This document shows positions 33,900 through 44,814 of a stretch of DNA of 64,000 nt, in pieces (the first letter of the stretch is position 1; every line of letters starts with the position of its first letter). The notes below the pieces were generated by a model. That model saw only the letters and a program-made list of their open reading frames with translations, ran no database searches and was not told the DNA's origin. Position numbers and translations under genes: made by a program. Location: assembly GCA_037179385.1 (NCBI GenBank), contig CM074179.1:29952046-30016045 (forward strand), written 5' to 3'. Source of the stretch: Holothuria scabra (taxonomy: Eukaryota > Echinodermata > Holothuroidea > Aspidochirotida > Holothuriidae).

Positions 33900-35673
33900 A
33901 TTGTAGAAGTGTATAAAAACTTTTATGAGCAGCTGTATACCCAGGCAGATGTTGATGAAGACCTTCAAAAGTCCCTATTAGATAATATTGACAAAACCCC
34001 CTCTAAAGATCAGAATGATGAACTTGGCTCCCCTTTGACTATTGACGAGCTCTGGAAGGCAGTGGCGAAGATGAAAGGCGGAAAGGCACCTGGGTCCGAC
34101 GGTATTCCAGTAGAATTCTATAAACGCTTCTGGGGTACCGTAGCACATGATCTCCGTGACGTATTCGTCTCTGGCTTCCTTGCTGGCTCATTGAGCCACT
34201 CGCAGCGCACAGGCATAATCGCAACACGCTATTACGGGCGGAAGGAATGCTGGGAATTACTTAATTTATGCAAGATAATAATCACCGGAATTCACAAGAT
34301 TCTAGGAGCTACGTGTACAAAACGTCCACAGACATGTATGCTAAGTTTTGGAATTAAAAAGGGGCGAAACACTGCAGCTCGATAGTGTGCTTTGTGCAGA
34401 ACAGTTTGTACAGCAACTTACGCGGCGCTTTTTGCGATAAGCTAGGAAAAACTTTGCTGCCTAAGTCCGGAGATCCCCTCGAACCGAAAAACAAACGGCC
34501 AATCACCTTGTTAAATGTAGATTACAAGATTCTGGCGAAAGCCCTTTGCAACAGGAGAGGCACAGTTATGCCAGACCTTGTAGGGTCCTTTTAGACTTCT
34601 GCGGTGCGGGGACACAGTATTCAGCAGAACCTCTGGGTGGTGCGGGACTTAGTTGAATACGTGATGGACCGTGATTTTCCATGTGCCCTTGTCTCCCTCG
34701 ATCAGAGGGCCTTCCACATGGTTGATCATGGATTCCTCTTTAAAATTTTAAAGAAGTTTTGTTTGAATCCAGTTTTTGTTAAATGGACCTCCTTATTGTA
34801 CAATAGTGTAAACAGTCGGGTTATCGTTAATGGCCTACCGTCAGACCCCTTCAGTGTCCAACGTGGCGTACGGCAGGGGTGCCCCCTATCACCTTTTTCG
34901 TATTGTTTAGTGAATCACTAGCAAGAGCCTTTCAAGTAGAGCCTTTGTTTCAACCATTTCACATTCCCGGTGGTGTTGAAGTTAAGTGCCTTCAGTATGC
35001 TGATGACGTCACATGCGTAGTCTCCGACCTAGCTTCCTTCAAGGCCCTTAGTGGCACGTTGTCTAAGTTTCAAAGAGCCACAGGTGCCAGACTGAATCCC
35101 AATAAGACCAAAGGACTTCGCCTAGGTAAGTGGCGGTCAAGAAGACTGTCCTTCGCTGCATCATGGGTAGACGACGCCATAAGGATAAACGGCATATGGT
35201 TTGGTTATGGACAAACCGAGTTACTTACCTGGAATGAGAAAGTGGACCTGGTGGAAGCTAGGTTGAAGGACTTCGGCGAGCGCCACATTAGCCTGTTCGG
35301 AAAGGTGACAGTTATCAATCGTTTTATTTATCCCCCTTTGTGGTATCCAGGCACCGTTCTGGCTGCTCCAAAGGGTGTCCTGTTGCGTCTCGAGAGGGCT
35401 GTGTTTAGGTTTTTATGGTCAGGGAAGACGGAGCTCGTAGGAAGAGGGATGCTATATCAGGATGTTAGGCGTGGTGGGTTGGGCCTTGTGCGTTTTCCTT
35501 CCAAACTCCGTTTTCTCCTGACCAAGTGTGTTTATAGTGCTGTAGACAGCAGAATGCCTTTTGCCTATTTTGTCCGTTATTGGGGGGATTATCATTCCGT
35601 CGGTTCTTTCCCTCTCTGTTTAGTAACAGTGAACCCCACTGCTGGAGTCCCTCGGAAGCATACAGTCAAATGA
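33900..35673 (+). pseudogene. Tx1-like ORF2 reverse transcriptase (several frames)
   Basis: Segments in order: NFYEQLYTQADVDEDLQKSL, KMKGGKAPGSDGIPVEFYKR, an interruption (34221-34450), LLPKSGDPLEPKNKRPITLL, QNLWVVRDLVEYVMDRDFPC, ALVSLDQRAFHMVDHGFLF, VQRGVRQGCPLSPF and LQYADDVTCVVSD. The last is the YxDD box with both Asp residues. In motif A the second D of the usual AFD is His and one residue is missing, so polymerase function is lost there too. Frameshifts occur near 34595, 34905 and 35585. The last lies in a G-run with six G where the other copy (57601) has seven. Confidence 0.88.
34221..34450 (+). other. ~230-bp foreign insertion within the Tx1 reverse transcriptase
   Basis: The RT text runs ...HSQRTGII, and the expected TLLPKSGDP only resumes at 34451. 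The 230 bp between (gcaacacgctattacggg ... gataagctaggaaaa) matches nothing else I recognise and has no TIRs or obvious TSD. It could be an inserted small element or a captured fragment. No second copy of this part of the LINE exists in the window for comparison, so the boundaries are inferred from the protein frame. Confidence 0.5.
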
Positions 35674-36332
35674 GAGAAACGCTCCTAATTATATCTAGAG
35701 TTGGGGACGTTTCGCAGTTAAGTGCAAGAGACCTATACAAGGCTGTTTTTGAAGAATTGGTTGGCCAGGTCCAATCCAATCACTATGGTTCAGGGTCGGA
35801 AGTGTGGCGTGTGGCCCACAGCAGATCATTAGATTACCGCAGGCGAGACCTGTTGTGGCGAATCGCACATGATGCGATTGTTACTAATCTCAAGCGTCTT
35901 CGGTGGCGTCTTGGAGATGGAATTTGCCCACGCACTGGATGCACGAAGTGGGAGAGTGTGTCACATGTGTTTTGGCAGTGTGAATTTGTGGCCCTCTTCT
36001 GGGAATGGTTCCAAGTCCTGACTGATCGCTTGACGATGGGCAACACGTGGGCGGTCGGCCGGGACTATGCTTTGTATGGTCTTTCACCCCCGCCATGCAA
36101 TACAAGTATTCAGGGCATACTTACCTTTGCTTCGGCCTCCATAAAGCTGGCCTTATGGAGAGACCGATGTAACGTTGTTTTAAGGGGGATGGGGAAGCCT
36201 GCGGACGTCGTCCTGGCGTCGGTGAGGCTGAGGGTTGTGTCCGACTTCGTTCGTTTGCCAAGGTCGGCGTTCGGTAGGCGATGGGGTCCACTCGTTTCGG
36301 TGAGGGGGGACCGTGTGGTGGTCAACTTGTAA
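35580..36332 (+). pseudogene. Tx1-like ORF2 C-terminal domain with zf-RVT-like zinc motif
   Basis: The frame resumes after the G-run frameshift: MRETLLIISRVGDVSQLSAR, RRRDLLWRIAHDAIVTNLKR and GICPRTGCTKWESVSHVFWQ followed by C. The C-x4-C...H-x4-C set matches the zf-RVT module at the end of L1/Tx1-type ORF2 proteins. The final stop is at 36330. The same domain is intact in the truncated copy at 57266-58384. Confidence 0.88.
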
Positions 36333-36339
36333 TAGGGTG

Positions 36340-36581
36340 GGTCTGTAAGGTGCTTGTAAATAGTTGTAAATATCTGTATGTATGGCTTTATTACTGTAAT
36401 GAACATAATTTTCTGTACATAGTTTTGTAAATGTTTGTACATATAGCTTATTGCTGTAATGAACACGATTTTCTGTTTGATTTAGCAATCTGTAAATAGT
36501 TTGCGTTTATGTTTTTGCCCGATCCGGTTTCAGTTTTTGTTTTTGTTTTGCATGTGCCGTTTCAATGCACTTAAAAAGCAC
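36340..36581 (+). repeat. Tx1-like LINE 3' UTR with internal ~74-bp repeat and shared tail
   Basis: The phrase tgtaaata(t)(c/g)tgta(t/c)at(a)... with attactgtaatgaacat and aattttctg(t) occurs twice, then gtttttgcccgatccggttt, catgtgccgtttcaatgcac and ttaaaaagca. The final ~70 nt are the tail shared with the other retroposons in the window. Confidence 0.85.
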
Positions 36582-36589
36582 GCTTTTTG

Positions 36590-37207
36590 CACTTGGATAG
36601 AAAGGCTTGCGGGTTGTTTTTGCGTTTCCATTTGGTCCAACTACCATGAACACCATTTCCACTCGATATGTAGTACTGCAGCAACACACATTTGTTCACT
36701 ATTGTGCCATCGATATCGCGCAATACAAATATAGAGCGTACAAGTTCGGGCCAGGATTTGTTTCCCTTTAGAGTAATGTATTAGATGGGATTGACTTCTG
36801 TCTTCAAGACACTCTTTCCTTCGATACAATACGCTACAACGGTCATCTGTGTCCTTCGTCGACGCTGAATCTTCCACTTCTATGGCCCAGGTGACATTGC
36901 GAAGAACCTTGTTGTAAACGCCGTTCATATCTGCTTTGACGTCTTCCCAGTTTTTATATTTAGACACGTCGATCAAAAAAGAAGCATTCTCTCGTACCTT
37001 CAGCGGATGGGTACTGCATATCTCTGATTTCGTATTGTGAAGAATAATATTCACAGCGCTGTAACACTGTGTTCTCGTGTTCCGTTTCAAAGACAGGGAA
37101 CTTCCACAGATTGTTCCAAAATTTCTGATGAACATAACGAAAAAGGAAGGCAGGTATGAGGTATTATCGAGTGCAAAATTAAAATTCAACTGAAGCCTTT
37201 TTTGCAA
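36590..37207 (-). pseudogene. MULE-like transposase, N-terminal half
   Basis: The minus frame reads NWEDVKADMNGVYNKVLRNV, TWAIEVEDSASTKDTDDRC, VLYRRKECLEDRSQSHLIHY and then ILARTCTLYICIARYR. The D-M-x-x-V...W-x-V-E...LYRR...LIHY series fits the N-terminal part of the same transposase family. After a shift, NKCVLLQYYISSGNGVHGSW and KNNPQAFLSKCKK reach the LINE insertion point, and LYECKSRSKKAED resumes at 31340. The gene was therefore continuous before the LINE landed. Confidence 0.65.
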
Positions 37208-37540
37208 GTTTGTGTCCGTTTTCCTACGTACTGTGCCTGAGGAGGACTGCCTATTTCTATTTCCTTGGGAGTGCTGGATTTCTGACGAGACTGGTTAACT
37301 TTCTAAGCGGAGCGTAAAATTTGTTGCGGCGAAGCCTACATAGAAATTTTGAAAATCAAGACTCATACGACCACTGTTGAGGGCTATAAACTGTGGCTGA
37401 GGGAAAATTGCTTCACCAAAGCGCAACTTTACCTAATATCCCATTATATTATTGAGAAGTTAAGGTACATTTTTTATAAAAAAAAAAAAAAACTAGAGAG
37501 TTAAATATTTTTCAAATGGACGGTTTTAGTTAAAGCATCC
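37208..37540. other. Non-coding, likely 5' side of MULE relic
   Basis: No ORF is supported. A poly(A) run lies near 37482. No TIR could be assigned. Confidence 0.35.
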
Positions 37541-39010
37541 ACGTAGTAGCTTCCTATGAAATGCACTCAAGCTTCTTATGTTGAGATATCGGGTAAATCA
37601 GATTCTTAAATTGGACCCTCCGTGACTTTGACCACCAAAAACCAGGGTTCTGCTCATAAAATTATTGTCCTAGACACCAACTTGAAATATTGTGTAAAAA
37701 ATAGATTGTAATGAGACTTCGATCCATGATGACCTCATACCACATTTATGCTCCAGCAAAAGCGATATGAATGCTCAGTATAAGCCATCTGCATGCCAAG
37801 TATACGGACCGTACAAGTTACGCTTCTTGAGATACAGTGACACAATGGTTTCGGTCTTTGACCCCCGGTACCCCACATGACCTTTGACTTCCACAAAAAA
37901 CAACATAGATCATTGATTTAATATTGGTCGTCTACATTTTTAGTAAATGGCTTCTCACCCACGTTAACCGTCTTGACATATCGTGGATACAATTTTTCGT
38001 CAGAATTTTACCCAGGTGACCCCAGGTGACCAGTGACCTACACTAACCAGAATGCAAAAATGCATTGAGCTTTCGACGATACATAAAGAACATCTGTTTT
38101 TCCACCTGGTGACCCAAAGTGACCTTTAACTCCACCAGCTAAGTAACTGGTTTTTCTTTTCACCATAACACTTCTACATATTCAAAAAGCCAAATTTCAT
38201 GCTGTGCCTTAAGATATTCTGCAAACAAACATACCATCTTATAATGCATCCACATACTACTGTATTTATGAAATCCATCCAAGTTTTGTACCTTGAACTA
38301 TCCTTTCAACAAGTTTTCATAGGTTTTCGGAGTTTTACCCCCTGTGACCCCTGATGACCTTTGAACTCAACGAAATTCGATGGGGTTCTTAAGATTTCAT
38401 GTTAAAAGGGAAAGTGTCTCAAACACACGCACATACATACATACACACGCCATCATGATTGCATTGATTTCTTTCATCATCGAAACCTAACCACGATAGG
38501 CTTTTCCTCTCACCTGAACGATCTGCATACAAGTATGAAATCTATCCAATCTTCTTACTTTCAGATATTTTCTGAGCAAGGTCTTGAGCCCTGTTGGCCC
38601 CACCCGATTTTGACCTCCGCCGGAAGCAACAGAGATCATCTACTCAATAAAAACCATCTACATGCAAAATATGAGGCCCCTTAAAGTCACCCTTCTTGAG
38701 ATATAATGTTGGTAAAGTTTTCACATTTACCACTGGTGACCCCACATCACCTTGACCACCAAAAGTGGTAGGTTTCTCTGTCTCAAATAATGCATCTACC
38801 CAAGCTTCCTACATTTAGATATTGTGTTAAAAGGTTTTCAGACTTTGACCCATGGTGATCTCATATGACTTTTGAAGTCCACTAATACAATAGGGATTGT
38901 CTACTTTATATGACCCATCTACGTACCAAATATGAGGACCCTCCAATTTACCTTTATTGAGATATCGTCTGAAAGAGCACAAACCGTCAAACACACGTGC
39001 GCATGACATT
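37540..39010 (+). repeat. Degenerate ~145-bp tandem array (array 3)
   Basis: Strongly diverged monomers of the same family as array 1: tttgacccccggtaccccac, catgacctttgacttccac, catccacatactactgta and cttcttacttt-agatatt phrases. They include cacctggtgacccaaagtg and TGACCTTTGA-type sites. The end module at 38398-38492 lies inside, followed by further monomers. Confidence 0.8.
38398..38492 (+). repeat. Conserved end module of the 145-bp array (copy 3)
   Basis: Reads aaagtgtctcaaacacacgc, a CA/TA-rich run, then ccatcatgattgcattgatt and catcatcgaaacc, matching the module at 15331-15425. Confidence 0.75.
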
Positions 39011-39422
39011 ACTATCGCATAGATACATTGACTACCTTTGGCAGAGGAACCAGTATCCCGAATTTTAAAGTGAGATATCTTGAGTTAGGTAAACGATGTT
39101 GGTACAGGACTGGGAGGTTATGGTCTGAAATTTCTTTTACTTCATACGAAACCCCAACTGAGAACCACCAGAATATGCGTTAACGGTTTCCTCGGAAACG
39201 CAGAAGGGATTGAATGACTCATAGTTTATATACAATGATAAACATGAGAAATTGAAGAACAAAAGGGCGGCGAATCGATCTCAATATTGAGGGACAAGAC
39301 TAAAAAATACTGTGTGAAAAGCTGAAATTAAATGGACTTTTTCACAAATACCCGGGGGCATAACCCAGCCACCCTTCCCACGGATCGCCGCCCATTGAAG
39401 AACACACGCCACCAATGCGATC

Positions 39423-39842
39423 GTGCATCTTGTCAAAATCTACACGGTAGAACTACTTGAATATAAATGTACCTGCACGTTTTGCGTGGAACCATCTTCC
39501 ACTTCATCCACATCATTTTCTCCTGGTTTCTGGAAAGGACATCTTCTACCTCATGCACGTCATGTACAGATTGAATTTCTTACTGATGAAGTGAGAGGGG
39601 ATTTTCCATCTCATGTACATTGTGTGAGGAGTGAACTGCCTCCGTGTGACCAGCTGGAACAAGCGAATTCCTGTGAATGTCATAAAAAAAAAAAAAAACA
39701 AGTCTCCCTGAAAAACTGCAACCCCGTCAAGTTTGTAATTTGGCTGACAGTCTTGAATGTGTTACCGGACAGAAGCACTGCTACTACACCTATTAGATTA
39801 CCCACTGGAGCTCTTCCAATTTTTGGTTGGGACTCCCACTGA
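39423..39842 (+). other. Plus-strand open stretch of uncertain meaning
   Basis: It is open for 139 codons with Cys-rich segments (YKCTCTFCVE, ANSCECHKKKKK), but its 3' half is antisense to the zinc-ribbon transposase-like segment. The minus strand opposite it carries repeated VHEVED/VHEMEN-like acid phrases. I cannot decide which strand is coding between 39423 and 39690. Confidence 0.25.
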
Positions 39843-40227
39843 AGTACCTCATAACCACAGCTACAGGTCACTACTGCTTTAACCAGTGTTCCCACATAAC
39901 TCTTATAAACATTGTCAATGTGGCCAAAGGTGCACTCTGAACACTTGAGTGAATAAAAAAAACATCTTCTTTTGAATCAAAGACAAAGCAATTCTTCTCC
40001 CAACAGAATTCAAGTTCCTCTGAATCTTGCTCCTCTGCTCTTGATGATCCTGACTCAGAATCAGGCTTGTATGACGAGGAACTATCTCTGTCAGGCATGG
40101 GAGGTGTGTTCTCTGACAAACCAGATGAAGTCTTTCCGCCATGGCTTGAAGAAGTCTCTTTCTCCTCACTCTGTTCCTCTGGTTTCTTAACTTTACTACC
40201 CTCTTCACTAGATGATGGAGATGAAAC
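39700..40227 (-). pseudogene. Zinc-ribbon transposase-like gene, C-terminal exon part
   Basis: On the minus strand: SSSEEGSKVKKPEEQSEEKE, SSYKPDSESGSSRAEEQDSE, ELEFCWEKNCFVFDSKEDV, then after one frameshift near 39950 LKCSECTFGHIDNVYKSYVG, AVVTCSCGYEVLQWESQPKI, GRAPVGNLIGVVAVLLSGNT and FKTVSQITNLTGLQFFRETC. The order of CxxC pairs, W-x-SQP, (A/P)-x-GN-L and LLSGxxxxK is a pattern that I associate with an unnamed metazoan transposase-like family, often with an N-terminal THAP. It ends in a poly(T) run on this strand. The RNase H LINE separates it from its upstream part at 41741-42183. Confidence 0.5.
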
Positions 40228-40718
40228 GGAGAGGTGGTAGTTAGATGGTGCTTAGCGACACACCAACACGAATGTGTTATATAGTGTCACCAAGATAGAC
40301 AAAGTAGCAGTGTTGGGGTAAAACTACTTAAAAAGGGTAAAAAGTAAAAAGAAAGAACGGGTGGTCAATTTCTCGAAAGAAGACAGCTTAGGCGGGAGTC
40401 ATGTCTGAAATGTGTATAACGTTTACTTTCCTTAAAAAAGCCAAGAATACGAGAAGAATCTGTTTGTTAAAACAAGGTTTTCAAGTCGGGCACGGTGTAG
40501 TATTTCTGACGGATATGGGAGTATTCATAGCAGTCAATGAGAATGTGGCTGACGGTAATTGCACAGTCAGATGGTATACAGTAAGGTCATCTTTCCCGTG
40601 AAGTAAATAGGCATGGTTAAGGTAAGTGTGACCAATGCAGGCCCTAGTCAGGACCAAACCTTCCTCCGTTTACTTAGGACTCCGTTTCCCGCAGTTCCTA
40701 CCGCACCTTTCACTTGGT

Positions 40719-40979
40719 GTGGCGGTCAACTTGTAATAGGGTGGGTCTGTAAGGTGCTTGTAAATAGTTGTAAATATCTGTATGTATAGCTTTATTACTG
40801 TAATGAACATAATTTTCTGTACATAGTTTTGTAAATATTTGTTCATATAGCTTATTACTGTAATGAACACAATTTTCTGTTTGATTTAGCAATCTGTAAA
40901 TAGTTTGCGTTTATGTTTTTTCCCTGATCCGGTTTCAGTTTTTGTTTTGCATGTGCCGTTTCAATGCACTTAAAAAGCA
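40719..40979 (+). mobile_element. Tx1 LINE 3' tail, 261-bp insertion with 15-bp TSD
   Basis: The block matches the Tx1 end from gtggtcaacttgtaatag through its 3' UTR to ttaaaaagca. It is flanked by cacctttcacttggt on both sides (40704-40718 and 40980-40994). It is inserted antisense into the RNase H LINE copy A, so the Tx1 family was active after that LINE. Confidence 0.92.
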
Positions 40980-40994
40980 CACCTTTCACTTGGT

Positions 40995-41526
40995 ACAGTT
41001 TGTTTTCGGGAAAGGAATCCCACAGTTCTTGCCAATTTGATTTAATAAAGCCATTGATGTGAGGGCGGTTTTCAGTGTGAGGCAAGCAAGTGTTGGTGAC
41101 GTTCTTCTCTAGGGCTTCTTCAGCGAGTGTCTCGACTCTTTGAATTTCTTTTATGCCCACGTGACTAGGGACCCACGCAAGCACAACTGATTTTTGAAGG
41201 TGCGCCAAATAAGGGTAAGCTACACGCAGAGCTGTTACTGAGGAATGTTTAAACTCATTGCCTTTAAGTGCTAAGAGGCTTGATAACGAGTCTGTGAAAA
41301 CAATGAACTGGTTACTGATTGAGGCTTCAATCAGATCGAATGCCATCTTCAGTGCCTGAAGTTCGGCAGTAAAAGTCGATGCATCATTCGGTAGTCTGAT
41401 TTCCGAGGATTCGTCACGACTTGGTGCCGCAGCCGCAACCCTGTTTGTGGCTTTGGAGCCATCAGTATAGATTGAATGACACCGTTGATATTTGTGTCGA
41501 AGCTCATTAAAGCCAGCACGAAACAC
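40995..41526 (-). pseudogene. RNase H domain of LINE copy A
   Basis: This open frame encodes a type I RNase H fold: the first Asp in CHSIYTDGSKATN, the Glu in TFTAELQALKMAFDLIE, the next Asp in QFIVFTDSLSSLLALKG, and VLAWVPSHVGIK as the His-containing segment before the last acidic position (ERVE/D-type, here IQRVETLAEEAL). The enzyme degrades the RNA strand in RNA:DNA hybrids during retrotransposition. The frame is cut at 40994 by the Tx1 tail and shifted at the upstream end. All early catalytic residues appear to be retained. Confidence 0.85.
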
Positions 41527-41740
41527 AAGTTCATTAGTCGAGTTCTTTGTGTATTCCCTTAAAGGTCAACAACAGGTTCTTCCGACTTCCAAGGGGGAGT
41601 GGTGGGCAACGAAAAAGGTGCCACAGAATCAGGGTCCCTGCACACCCGCGTAAGAGCTTCCCTAATGCGAATACCAAATGGAGGAATAGCAGATGGTTTC
41701 CTCATATAAATGTCACTAAACATATGCTTGAAAGCCGTCT

Positions 41741-42183
41741 CAAACGTGAAACTGAAGAGGATGATGGCTTTAATGGTGCGAGGACGATGAAGACTGTGGC
41801 TCTGCTGAGGAGTGAGATGAAGAATCTTAAGGACTCTGGCGTAGCTTCTTTAACACCCAGTGTCGGCTCCTGCTCTGTTTTAATTTGAATTCAAACAGCT
41901 GGCATGTCACTTGAAGTGGGAACTTCATCGATCGGAACCATTACTGGTACATCTGGAACAAGCTGTTCTGCATGGAACCTAAGTGCAGTCTGAGGGGGTG
42001 GTTATTGTAGTGAGAATGTTGGTAGAGCTTGCTTTTGCTTGATTGATCGAGCAGAGTAGGAGTGTTCGAGATCAATACGTGGATCAGGTTCTTCAGGAAA
42101 CTGACACGCAAAATTGGCTACCGAAGTTTCTGTCTCAACTTCAACCTCAAGCACATCAGAGCTATCAGTCTGGGCACAGGCCA
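41741..42183 (-). pseudogene. Zinc-ribbon transposase-like gene, upstream exon part
   Basis: After an acceptor (actttcggcag) at 42183 the minus strand reads ACAQTDSSDVLEVEVETETS, FACQFPEEPDPRIDLEHSYS and ALPTFSLQ, a stop, then PPPQTALRFHAEQLVPDVPV, IDEVPTSSDMPAV, a stop, and IKTEQEPTLGVKEATPESLR. It is an acidic, Ser/Pro-rich linker that seems to have run on into SSSEEGSKVKKPEEQ at 40227 before the RNase H LINE was inserted. Two stops and a shift show decay. Assigning it to the same gene is inference from order and composition. Confidence 0.4.
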
Positions 42184-42386
42184 CTGCCGAAAGTGACTTC
42201 TACAGAGCATAAAATGTAGAAAAAAGGAGGAAATTTAGTTTGATACAAAAAGTGTTTTGTTTCAAGTCTATTAATAGGCTTTTGAAACTACCCACATAAC
42301 TGTTGGAACAAAGGGAATATTATCTTTGTTTTACAAGGGAATATTACCTTTGTTTTACAAAAAAATTTCATCCTTTTAAAAACAAT

Positions 42387-42950
42387 GCCTCTGTTAAATC
42401 GAAATGGGAAGAAGTGTGGGATTCCTTTCCCGAGAACAAATTGAACCGAACCAAACCTACGGTTGGAACTGGGGGAAATGGAGTCCCTAGTAAACGGAGG
42501 GACGATTTAGCCCTGACTAGGACCCGCATTGGGCAAACTTACCTTACCCACGCTTATTTATTTCACGGAGATGAAAGACCATACTGTATACCTTGTGACC
42601 GTGCTGTCCCGTCAGTCACATTCTTGTTGACTGCTTTGAATACTCCCATATTCGCCAGAAATACTACACCGTACCCGACCTGAAAACCTTGTTTGTACAA
42701 TCAGACTCGTCCCTTATCCTTGGCTTCCTCAAAGAAAGTAAACAAACTTTTTGGAAATTTCTGACATGACTCCCGCTTTGCTAAAATTTCTGAAAAAAAA
42801 TCTCTTTAGCAGAAATTGATCCCCCGTTCTACCTTTTTACTTTTACTTTTTAGGCAGTTTTTCCCCAACATTGTTACTTCATTTAACTTGGTGACACTAT
42901 ATAACACATTCGTATCGGTGTGCCGTTAAACCCTATCTAACTAACTAACT
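42387..42950 (+). mobile_element. RNase H LINE 3' fragment (copy B), 15-bp TSD
   Basis: Flanked by CCTTTTAAAAACAAT (42372-42386 and 42951-42965). The insert starts gcctctgttaaatcgaaatg and codes KWEEVWDSFPENKLNRTKP, GTGGNGVPSKRRDDLALTR and GDERPYCIPCDRAVPSVTF, then a 3' UTR ending with gacactatataacacattc and (ctaa)n. It corresponds to the 3' part of copy A. The ctaa-type tail without poly(A) is characteristic. The C-terminal YCIPCDR...H/C text is a zinc-knuckle-like end of the ORF. Confidence 0.9.
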
Positions 42951-42965
42951 CCTTTTAAAAACAAT

Positions 42966-43980
42966 ATTTTATTGACGATGAGTGATAAATGAATAAAAAT
43001 AATAAAGTCTGGTAGCCTTCTGTTCAACAAATCAGTTTCTCTTAGACTGAAATTCAATTGTGTGTTGATCAAGAATCATATGTTCACCCAGAATTCAAAA
43101 ATTTTAACTGATGCACCTTCCACAACTCTTCTTGTTCAAAATATTTTTGAGGAAAACTGTTGCTGGGGTGTATGGTTGACAATGAACGGTTCGATGATGG
43201 CTCGAGCTATTTTCTTTGAATGTTATTTTAGGAACATTTCAAATGCAGTATTTCCCTTTAAAATATTGACTATGGCTGGAGCTGGATTCTTTCAAATGAT
43301 ATCCAAGATGATGTGAATCTTTGAGTTAATAAGACCTTATCTGAGCCATTGATCCAAATGACCCACATCAACTTCACACTATACATACTATTGGATCTGA
43401 ATAATGAACTGAAAATGCCAACTTTGAAATCACATCAAATGCTACCCACACTTGAGATGAGCATGAGGTACCACTGCTGTTAGGTTAAATAGTAACACAA
43501 ATAGTAACACTGAAATAACCGAATCTGACATGTAGAGGTATGGAATGGTAGGATCAAATACATACTTTGAAAGAGGCATCATAATGCTACTACTTTATGT
43601 TACTAACTCTCAACCTATATTAGCGTAAATGTAATTATAATGGGTCAGGTAGTTGACATTTGAGGGGAGGGGGCTATTTACCAAACTGAGTGGCCAGTAT
43701 TTGTTACAAACCATTATTTGAACATGTAACAGGGAATCTCCGTAGCACTTACTTACAGCGTTCATTTTTTTTAACATATTTACATTACTTAATAGTCTCA
43801 TTTTACTTGAGTTTAGCTACAGTAAGGTCTTTAAATCTAATTTATTTGTAAGCTTATTCACATCCCAAAAAAAGATATAAATTACTTTTCAGTCTAAGAA
43901 CATCGCTAAATCCTTGGTGTTTCTACCCCAAAACACGCAGGACATGTTGCACTCTTGAAGCATGTTTTTCATTTTTTCTT
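42966..43980. other. Non-coding stretch
   Basis: No gene is supported. An open frame at 43062-43316 has no recognisable family. This may be intronic sequence of the minus-strand exon chain. Confidence 0.35.
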
Positions 43981-43982
43981 AC

Positions 43983-44045
43983 CTTCACACGTATATTCTT
44001 TGTCTTCTTCCCCTTCTTGGATTTCTTGGCAGACTTAGTAGGCAG
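43983..44045 (-). CDS. 63-nt lysine-rich internal exon
   Basis: A perfect mini-exon: acceptor tttgttttcttggcag, 21 codons LPTKSAKKSKKGKKTKNIRV plus K, donor AAG|GTAAGA. It keeps frame. It may belong to the zinc-ribbon transposase-like gene downstream, as a nuclear-localisation linker. Confidence 0.4.
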
Positions 44046-44814
44046 CTGCCAAGAAAACAAATGCAGGGAGGGAGCTTAAAGAAATGTTCTTGTTCCGTAA
44101 CATGAGCATTACATCAAAATTTGAATGACATGACGAGGACAGAATTCAATATGAACTAAAGATTTGGTTTAGTCAGAAAACTTCACCACTTTACCTCAAG
44201 AAAAGCAATGAAAACACATTTATGAAGACTCAAATGTATAAGAGTAAGTGGGCGTGATTGGTGCTACAGAATTCGACACAATAGAAGCTCTCTCTAAGAC
44301 AGCCACATTGAAAAGGGCATTGGATACTAAAAAAGGAGAGGTCACATAAGTGAAATGCAGCCGCCCCAATTTGAATTTGCATTGTAGACTGCCATGTTTC
44401 ATCATTGACTCTCAAGTATCATGTGTCAATTGTGACATTTACTAGAAATAAATGCTTGATTTACCTTGAAAATGCAATATTGAAGTCCTGAAATATGTTG
44501 ACACATTGAGAGAGGGAATAAAAAGGAAATTGTGGGATTTAGCTGTCGCTTCAAAATAAGTCTGGGCGACTTGCTCTGCCATTATTGGTTTGCACATGTT
44601 ACCCAAACTATGAGATGCCTGCCAGAGCACAATATGGGCACATTTTGTATTTTTAAGTCTCAAATTGAGCATGAACGACATGTATTGAGATACTGAAAAT
44701 ACATGCCATGATTGGTTTTCTAAATCATTTTTACAGCGTTTGAGAGGGTTTAAGCTGGTCGGTCGGTTAGTCAGTTGGATGGGAGGAAATCAACGACACA
44801 CCTTTAGTCGGTTC

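Larger units (their letters stand above)
31352..36581 (+). mobile_element. Near-full-length Tx1-like non-LTR retrotransposon inserted in MULE gene
   Basis: The element has a 5' UTR, a gag-like ORF1 with three CCHC knuckles, ORF2 with an EEP endonuclease, a reverse transcriptase (QYADDV) and a C-terminal zf-RVT-like zinc motif, and a 3' tail ending cacttaaaaagca. This layout and text such as RPITLLNVDYKILAKAL fit the Tx1 group of L1-type LINEs. Flanks (cttttgcattcatatag at 31335-31351, ctttttgcacttggatag at 36583-36600) look like a diverged TSD within MULE coding sequence. Several frameshifts and one internal insertion make it dead. Two other copies of its 3' part are at 40719 and 57258. Confidence 0.9.
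40228..41740 (-). mobile_element. RNase H-bearing I-group-like LINE, 5'-truncated (copy A)
   Basis: Minus-strand order: KPSAIPPFGIRIREALTRVC and TTPPWKSEEPVVDL, an RNase H domain (IYTDGS, TAELQALK, VFTDSLSSLLAL), NWQELWDSFPENKL, then a 3' part with GNGVPSKRR-type coding text and a tail tggtgacactatataacac. RNase H after RT marks the I/Nimb/R1-type LINE groups. A second copy of its 3' region (42387-42950) lies in the opposite orientation. A 261-bp Tx1 tail (40719-40979) is inserted. Frameshifted near 41540. The 5' boundary is approximate. Confidence 0.8.
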
